This document shows, in pieces, positions 6,387 to 11,245 of a DNA stretch of 11,245 bases; the first letter of the stretch is position 1, and each line of letters begins with the position of its first letter. The translations under genes were made by a program, and so were the position numbers. Where the stretch lies: NCBI GenBank assembly GCA_021324035.1, contig JAJPJU010000173.1:1-11245 (forward strand), read 5' to 3'. The DNA comes from Spartobacteria bacterium (GTDB lineage Bacteria; Verrucomicrobiota; Verrucomicrobiia; Chthoniobacterales; UBA10450). A model generated the notes under the pieces. The model made no database searches, was not told the DNA's origin, and saw nothing but the letters and a program-made list of their open reading frames with translations.

Positions 6387-8405
6387 ATGTCCGCCAGGCG
6401 CGTTTTGGCCGTTTCAGCTTTTGCCCTGCTTGTTTGCATCGGCTTCGGCGCGCTCGAGCTAACGCAGCCGGTGAGTTATGTCCGGCTCTGTAATCTCTTC
6501 CGGGATGCGATTGCCCGTTCCGGACGAACTACGGCCCCGAACCCAAATCTCGTCTTTCTGGCGATTGACTCTCAATCGATCGGCTTCGACCAAACCGACC
6601 TGTTAAGTTATCAACTTTCCAACAACAACTCCGAGGAAACCCGGGCTCTGCGATTGATGAGCAAAGGCTGGCCGTGGTCGCGCGAAGTTTACGCTGTTGT
6701 TCTCGACCGCCTCTTGAACGCAGGAGCGCGGGTAGTCATTTTCGATCTGAATTTCCCGACGGCCACGAATAACGATCCGGCCTTTCGCGCTGCCCTTGAT
6801 CGTCACGCCGATCAGGTCGTCATCGGAAGCAACTTCAACTCTCTGGATAAGAGTCTGGTTCGGCCGTGCGAAACCTTAATCCCGCCGACTTCGCCAATCG
6901 ATAACCGTGTCGGATTCGCCAATTTTTGGCCCGACGACGATGAAGTCGTGCGGCGCGCCCAATATCGCGTTTCGTTTAATGACCTTCGCGAAACCGGTCG
7001 ATCCGAATCCGGCTCCGAGCGCTTTTCGTCGTTGGCCGCTGTCGCCCTGATCAAATCCGGCTTTGTCCCGAATGTTCCGCAAACTACTGACCCGTATGTT
7101 TTTCGCTTCACCGCTGGTCCAAAAGAGGGATTTCCGCCGCATTCGTTGTTTGAAATTTTTCTGCCTACGTTTTGGCAACAAAATTACCAGTCGGGTGAAT
7201 TCTTTCGCGACAAAATAGTAATAGTCGGCGCGGAAGGAAGCTGGCAGCACGACGAACACCCCACTCCGTTCGGCGAAATGGCGGGACCGGAATTGCAGTT
7301 GAACGCCATTAACGCGGCAATTCACAATGAATTCATCAAGGAACTGCCGCCATTGGCGAATCTCATTGGCATCTGTCTGGCGGCTTTGGTTGCCGTGACT
7401 TTCGCATTGGTTTGCCGCAACGTGTGGCTCCGATTGGTTCTGATCCTCCTGGCCGCACACGCGTCGGTCCTGGGTTCGTTGTTTTGTTTTAATCGGGCGT
7501 CGCTCTACCTCTCCGTCATCGCGCCCCTCGCGGTCTTTTGCGTGACGACGCTCTTCGGAATGATTTCCGACTTTGCCTCAGAACGGAAGGAACGCAGACG
7601 AGTGCGCCAGGTTTTGGAACGATACGTTTCTCGCGATGTCGTTCACGAACTGGTGGATCATCCCGACGTTTACCGGGACGCTCTTGGCGGCGTCACCAAA
7701 CCGGTCTCCATTCTTTTTTCCGATATCCGCTCTTATTCCGCAGTGACCGCGCGCAGCTCACCCGAAACATTGGTGGCTCAACTCAACGAATATTTCAGCG
7801 CGATGGTCGACTGCGTATTCGAAAACGGTGGAACGCTGGACAAGTTCATCGGCGATGCACTGATGGCTTCGTGGGGAAGTCTAGAGAGCCGCGGCGGCCA
7901 GGCCGACACAGTCGCCGCGATTCGCGCGGCATTGGCAATGAAGGAGAGACTCCGTTCACTAAACAAAACTTGGAAACAACGCGGATGGCCGGAACTACGG
8001 GTCGGGATGGCAATTAATTACGGCCGCGTTGTGGTTGGAAACATCGGGTCGCCTCAACGGATGGAATTCGCTTTGATTGGCGATGCGGTGAACGTCACCT
8101 GGAAGCTTCAGGAGTTGACGAAAACAAAAGGCGCCGACCTGATCGTAAGTGAAAGTGTCGCGACCCTGATCGGTAATCACTTCGACGTTCGACCACTCGG
8201 TCTGGCGACGGTGGATGGTTCCCATCAGCCCTGCGAAATATTCAGCGTGGGAGATGCTGCCGAACTTGCGACGGCGAAAACGCAGATTCGAAATGAATCA
8301 TGGGATGCCGCTAATGTTTTTGGACAACAAAATCTGTCCGAAACTCTGCCTGCTGCGAAGTCGGCCGGGATTACACAACCAGATTTCCGAGAAAGCGCGC
8401 GATAA
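6387..8405 (+). CDS. CHASE2-domain transmembrane class III adenylate/guanylate cyclase
   Basis: This 672-residue inner-membrane protein starts at the ATG after AGGTGG. One TM helix (about residues 5-25) leads into a CHASE2 extracytoplasmic sensor (about 35-315) with a FDLNFP strand and the family's C-terminal VGAEGS...TPFGEMAGPELQLNAINAAI pattern. Three TM helices follow (about 324-393), then the basic RRRVRQVLERYVS linker and a class III cyclase domain (about 435-620). Metal-binding D446 (FSDIR) and D490 (KFIGD), the base-contacting K486 and the transition-state N569 (AVNV) are present. The usual base-specifying Asp/Thr is Ala (A562 in EFALIGD), and the usual catalytic Arg is Lys (K573 in VTWKLQ). 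Activity may therefore be low or its specificity altered. A polar tail of about 45 residues follows the domain. It is divergent from the barrel/FecR/kinase/MBL operon and convergent with the response regulator gene. cAMP is the default product by family, but cGMP cannot be excluded. Confidence 0.9.
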   Translation: MSARRVLAVSAFALLVCIGFGALELTQPVSYVRLCNLFRDAIARSGRTTAPNPNLVFLAIDSQSIGFDQTDLLSYQLSNNNSEETRALRLMSKGWPWSREVYAVVLDRLLNAGARVVIFDLNFPTATNNDPAFRAALDRHADQVVIGSNFNSLDKSLVRPCETLIPPTSPIDNRVGFANFWPDDDEVVRRAQYRVSFNDLRETGRSESGSERFSSLAAVALIKSGFVPNVPQTTDPYVFRFTAGPKEGFPPHSLFEIFLPTFWQQNYQSGEFFRDKIVIVGAEGSWQHDEHPTPFGEMAGPELQLNAINAAIHNEFIKELPPLANLIGICLAALVAVTFALVCRNVWLRLVLILLAAHASVLGSLFCFNRASLYLSVIAPLAVFCVTTLFGMISDFASERKERRRVRQVLERYVSRDVVHELVDHPDVYRDALGGVTKPVSILFSDIRSYSAVTARSSPETLVAQLNEYFSAMVDCVFENGGTLDKFIGDALMASWGSLESRGGQADTVAAIRAALAMKERLRSLNKTWKQRGWPELRVGMAINYGRVVVGNIGSPQRMEFALIGDAVNVTWKLQELTKTKGADLIVSESVATLIGNHFDVRPLGLATVDGSHQPCEIFSVGDAAELATAKTQIRNESWDAANVFGQQNLSETLPAAKSAGITQPDFRESAR

Positions 8406-8442
8406 TTCGGGCGGACTGATTCAGCTGGAACAGCGGCGCCAA

Positions 8443-9192
8443 TCAACCGGTGAGTGGCGAGCAATCTGCGGTCGCCCCGCCGGCGCCCCGATACTTCACA
8501 CTTTCCAAAATCGACCTTACCTGGCCGGCGATTTCATCCGGTGCGAACGGTTTTCTCAAAAAACCGGAAAGACCGGCGTCCATCAAGCGCTCCAACCGGT
8601 CGTTTTGAATGAAGCCCGTGCACAGCATCACAGGAATATCGGGCCGGATTTCGCGCAGCCGATTGAAGGTTTCTTCGCCATCCATGAACGGCATCGTCAA
8701 ATCGAGCAGGACGAGTTGATACGAAAGCGGCCGGCGTCGGAATAAATCAAGGCATTCGAATCCGGACTGAGCGGTGGTCACGTGGTAACCGGCCGCGGTC
8801 AGAAGTTGTTTGACCAGCATCAACCCCATTTCTTCGTCATCGACGACCAGGATTTGCGGCTTGGCCACCGGCATTTGAGCCACCTTTTTAGATGTCACAA
8901 ATGGGGCCAACCCCGGATTCAGCATCACTTTATGATTCGTGCCGCCGGCTTGTTCCGTTAGCTGACCTGCCACTGTTTCGGCGCGCGCAATCGTTGCCCG
9001 AAGCATCGCAAGGTATTGCTCCGAGCCGTCGTTTTGCTCGCGCAAGTTGGCAATTTCGGAACTCGTGCCCGAAATGATTTGGAGCAAGTTGTTTAATTCG
9101 CTCGAAGCCTTCGAGACCTCCTCTGCGGAAAGCGATTTCTTGGCGTCGGGGGCAGACTTGTCGTCAGGGTTCACTGACTGAATTCCTAGCAT
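8443..9192 (-). CDS. response regulator with N-terminal HisKA-like helical segment and C-terminal receiver domain
   Basis: The protein has 249 residues from the ATG at 9192. Residues about 22-84 predict two helices that resemble a histidine-kinase dimerisation hairpin (SSELNNLLQIISGTSSEI ... LRATIARAETVAGQLTEQ). Where kinases have HDxNN, this protein has S31-E32-L-N-N, so the phospho-acceptor His is missing; no HATPase domain follows. After a linker (85-112), residues 113-232 form a complete receiver domain: acidic pair D118-D119 (VVDDEE), phospho-acceptor D164 (LLDLTMP), T192 (LCTGF) and K214 (RKPF). There is no output domain, so it probably works by protein contact or phosphotransfer. It is convergent with the cyclase gene and divergent from sufC. 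The start is uncertain: the ATG has AGG directly against it, a GTG at 9252 would extend the protein by 20 residues, and a GTG at 9174 has AGGA 9 nt upstream. Confidence 0.85.
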   Translation of the reverse strand: MLGIQSVNPDDKSAPDAKKSLSAEEVSKASSELNNLLQIISGTSSEIANLREQNDGSEQYLAMLRATIARAETVAGQLTEQAGGTNHKVMLNPGLAPFVTSKKVAQMPVAKPQILVVDDEEMGLMLVKQLLTAAGYHVTTAQSGFECLDLFRRRPLSYQLVLLDLTMPFMDGEETFNRLREIRPDIPVMLCTGFIQNDRLERLMDAGLSGFLRKPFAPDEIAGQVRSILESVKYRGAGGATADCSPLTG

Positions 9193-9320
9193 CCTTGATG
9201 CCCAATAATGGAAATTATGGAGACCTTGTGTGCCAGATTGGCGCGTCCGCACCCCGTTGGAAATCGCTCGAATCCGTTCGCAATCGACCTGATCCGGCTT
9301 ATATTTTTGATCCGCCCTTT
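9193..9320. promoter_or_regulatory. divergent spacer between response regulator and sufC
   Basis: This 128-bp spacer must contain the start signals of both flanking genes. For sufC, TTCGCA (9277-9282), 17 bp, then TATATT (9300-9305) resembles a sigma70-type promoter with a 4/6 match at -35; it would leave a very short leader. For the minus-strand gene, CATAAT (9219-9214) resembles a -10 box without a good -35. The same site lies in an AT-rich dyad, ATAAT-GGAA-ATTAT (9205-9218). No recognisable iron-responsive regulator site was identified. Confidence 0.35.
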
Positions 9321-10088
9321 ATGAATGAGCTTCGAGTTGAAAACCTGCATGTCTCGATCGGTGATCAACAAATCGTCCGCGGCCTGAGCCTGGCCGTTCC
9401 GTCGGGCGAAGTGCACGCCATTATGGGACCCAACGGTTCCGGTAAGAGCACGTTAGCCAAGGTGATGGCGGGTCACCCAGATTATCACGTCACCAAAGGC
9501 AAAATCACCATGGATGGCGAAGACGTCCTCGGGATGGAGGCTGACGAGCGGGCACGGAAAGGACTGTTCCTTGCCTTTCAATATCCGAGCGAAATTCCCG
9601 GCGTGACTATCGCCAACTTTTTGCGCGCGGCTTTGCAGGCGCGTTTGCCGGAAGGCGAAGAACTCGAAGCCACCGAGTATTACGCGAAACTTTACGAAAA
9701 GATGGAATTGCTCGGGATGGACCGTTCGTTTACCTCGCGCGCGGTCAACGAAGGCTTTTCCGGAGGCGAAAAAAAGCGGACCGAAATTTTGCAACTGGCG
9801 ATGCTCGCACCCAAATATGCTGTTCTCGACGAAACCGACAGCGGCCTCGACATCGACGCTTTGAAAGTCGTCTCTCGTGGCGTGAATATGATGCGGGGAC
9901 CGCAGCTGGGTGTTCTCTTGATTACGCACTATCAAAGACTTTTGAACTACATCGTGCCGGACCACGTGCACGTGATGATCGCGGGACGCATCGTCCGTAG
10001 TGGCGGAAAAGAACTGGCCCTCGAACTTGAGGAGCGCGGTTACGATTGGGCCCGCGAAAGTACCAAGGAGCCTGTGCTCACCAGATAA
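9321..10088 (+). CDS. sufC: SufC, ATPase of the SUF Fe-S cluster assembly scaffold
   Basis: This 255-residue cytoplasmic ABC-type ATPase has the normal length for SufC. It begins MNELRVENLHVSIGDQQIVRG, the expected family start; in-frame codons back to 9195 lack homology and are excluded. Walker A is GPNGSGKST, the Q-loop region is FLAFQYPSEIPGV, the ABC signature is FSGGEKKR, Walker B with its catalytic acidic residue is AVLDETDSGLDID, and the H-switch is LITHYQR. FSGGEKKR and the ETDSGLDID Walker B are specific to SufC as opposed to transport ATPases. SufC binds SufB and SufD and uses ATP to remodel the scaffold on which Fe-S clusters are built. It lies 18 nt upstream of sufB, clearly one operon; no strong Shine-Dalgarno is seen. 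Confidence 0.97.
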   Translation: MNELRVENLHVSIGDQQIVRGLSLAVPSGEVHAIMGPNGSGKSTLAKVMAGHPDYHVTKGKITMDGEDVLGMEADERARKGLFLAFQYPSEIPGVTIANFLRAALQARLPEGEELEATEYYAKLYEKMELLGMDRSFTSRAVNEGFSGGEKKRTEILQLAMLAPKYAVLDETDSGLDIDALKVVSRGVNMMRGPQLGVLLITHYQRLLNYIVPDHVHVMIAGRIVRSGGKELALELEERGYDWARESTKEPVLTR

Positions 10089-10106
10089 GATCGACAATCA
10101 CTGACA

Positions 10107-11245
10107 ATGAAAACTGAAACCAAAGCCGTCGATATCGACCGGAACGTCGGGGATTTTCATTACGAAATGGAGTATGCGCGCGACGCGGGTCGAGGCCTGA
10201 GCGAAAAGACGATCCATTTCATTTCGGATGTGAAGGAAGACCCGGACTGGGTCCGCGAATTTCGTCTGAAAGGTTTGAAGACGTTTCTCGAGAAGCCGTT
10301 GCCGACGCACTGGGCCAGCAAAGACCTCGAAACAATCGATTTCGACAAAATCCGTTACTACCTCGCGCAAGGCACCGCGGCGAAGCGAACCTGGGAGGAA
10401 GTGCCGGAAGATATCAAGCGCACTTTTGAGCGGCTCGGAATTCCGGAGCAGGAGCGAAAATTTCTAGCCGGCGTCGAAGCCCAATTCGACAGCGAAGCAG
10501 TTTATTCCAACATCAAGAAAGCCGTCGGCGAACAGGGCGTAATTTTCGTCGGGTCGACCGAGGGTTTGAAAAAGCATCCGGAGATTTTCAAGAGATGGTT
10601 CGGCAAGGTAATTCCGATCGGTGACAACAAGTTCAGCGCGCTGAACGCGGCTGTGTTCAGCGGCGGCTCATTCATTTACGTGCCGCCCGGAGTGAAGGTG
10701 AAACATCCGCTTCAGGCTTATTTCCGGATCAACGCGGAAAGCTTTGGTCAATTCGAGCGCACCCTGATCATTGCCGACGAAGGCAGTGAAGTGACCTACA
10801 TGGAAGGTTGCACCGCTCCGAAATTCGAAACCGCGACGCTGCATAGCGCGGTGGTGGAACTGGTCGCGCTCAAAGGCGCCAAGATCCAGTACATCACGGT
10901 GCAAAACTGGTCCTCGAACGTGTTCAATTTGGTGACGAAACGCGGACTCGCCCACGAAGAGGCGGAGATCAAATGGATCGACTGCAACATCGGCTCGCGA
11001 TTAACCATGAAATATCCGGGCGTGGTGTTGAAAGGCCGAAAAGCGCGCGGTGAAGTTCTCTCCATCGCGCTTGCCGGCAACGGACAGCATCAGGATACCG
11101 GCGCGAAAATGATTCACGCCGCCGATGAAACGACATCGAACATTATCTCGAAATCGATATCGGTCGGCACCGGCCGTGCGACGTATCGCGGGCTTGTGCA
11201 CGTGCCGAAGCATTTGAAGCATTGCAAGAACAACACCGAATGCGA
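10107..11245 (+). CDS. sufB: SufB, Fe-S cluster scaffold protein (3' end beyond window)
   Basis: An open frame of 379 codons runs from the ATG at 10107 to the window end; SufB is usually about 470-480 residues, so roughly the last fifth is missing. The N-terminal region (VREFRLKGLKTFLEKPLPTHW) and core motifs (FVGSTEGLKKHPE, GVKVKHPLQAYFRIN, YMEGCTAP, VQNWSSNVFNLVTKR, WIDCNIGS, YRGLVHVPKHLKHC) are those of SufB, not the paralogue SufD. Cys235 sits in the conserved EGCTAP motif; the later Cys and Glu residues used in cluster assembly lie near or past the edge. SufB works as the SufBC2D scaffold, receiving sulfur from SufS/SufE. The order here is sufC then sufB, whereas sufB-sufC is the common arrangement. 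sufD and sufS are expected downstream but cannot be seen. Confidence 0.97.
   Translation, partial: MKTETKAVDIDRNVGDFHYEMEYARDAGRGLSEKTIHFISDVKEDPDWVREFRLKGLKTFLEKPLPTHWASKDLETIDFDKIRYYLAQGTAAKRTWEEVPEDIKRTFERLGIPEQERKFLAGVEAQFDSEAVYSNIKKAVGEQGVIFVGSTEGLKKHPEIFKRWFGKVIPIGDNKFSALNAAVFSGGSFIYVPPGVKVKHPLQAYFRINAESFGQFERTLIIADEGSEVTYMEGCTAPKFETATLHSAVVELVALKGAKIQYITVQNWSSNVFNLVTKRGLAHEEAEIKWIDCNIGSRLTMKYPGVVLKGRKARGEVLSIALAGNGQHQDTGAKMIHAADETTSNIISKSISVGTGRATYRGLVHVPKHLKHCKNNTEC

Noticed and set aside
8406..8442. Bidirectional terminator between the convergent cyclase and response-regulator genes
   Set aside because: Only a 4-bp hairpin (GCTG-GAA-CAGC) is seen, with no T tract on either side.
8443..9192. 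Full hybrid histidine kinase
   Set aside because: It lacks the phospho-acceptor histidine and any HATPase motifs; only the receiver domain is complete.
9195..9320. In-frame upstream extension of sufC
   Set aside because: The added 42 residues have no family match, and SufC proteins normally start at MNEL-type sequence just before the first strand.

Overview
The window looks like a chromosomal segment of a Gram-negative bacterium at roughly 55% GC. It is most plausibly a soil Verrucomicrobiota of the Chthoniobacterales/Udaeobacter type. That placement is inferred from protein style: a large FecR-beta-helix protein, a CHASE2 cyclase, a small response regulator with a helical 'NNLLQIISGT' segment, and an outer-membrane barrel ending in Phe. 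It was not tested by any search. No mobile element, CRISPR array, rRNA or frameshifted gene was seen, and coding density is very high.

Layout from left to right. Positions 1-56 hold the 5' three quarters of a tRNA-Gln(TTG) on the minus strand, cut by the window edge. Positions 142-6331 are a compact minus-strand operon, transcribed right to left. It encodes an outer-membrane beta-barrel (6331-5369), a 1025-residue exported protein with FecR domain, Pro-rich linker and beta-helix (5367-2290), a soluble histidine kinase with an N-terminal cyclic-nucleotide-binding domain (2276-1104), and an MBL-fold metallohydrolase (1107-142). Gaps are 1 nt, 13 nt and a 4-nt ATGA overlap. A gap of only 55 bp (6332-6386) carries a 6+6 inverted repeat and separates this operon from the divergent gene for a CHASE2 transmembrane class III nucleotide cyclase (6387-8405, plus strand). 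A small response regulator (9192-8443, minus strand) is convergent with the cyclase. Across a 128-bp divergent spacer, the sufC-sufB pair (9321 onwards, plus strand) begins the SUF iron-sulfur cluster assembly operon and runs off the right edge.

How the genes may work together. The cyclase (maker), the cNMP-binding kinase (reader), an MBL hydrolase (possible eraser) and the exported FecR-beta-helix/barrel pair (envelope side) form one divergent locus. The receiver protein next to the cyclase is a candidate phosphoryl acceptor. The simplest hypothesis is an envelope-sensing circuit that uses a cyclic nucleotide to control a histidine kinase. Domain identities are well supported by motifs; the circuit itself is inference. 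Two features make it unusual: the cyclase has non-standard residues at the base-specifying and transition-state positions, and the response regulator carries what looks like a histidine-less HisKA helical hairpin. The suf genes and tRNA look like ordinary housekeeping neighbours.
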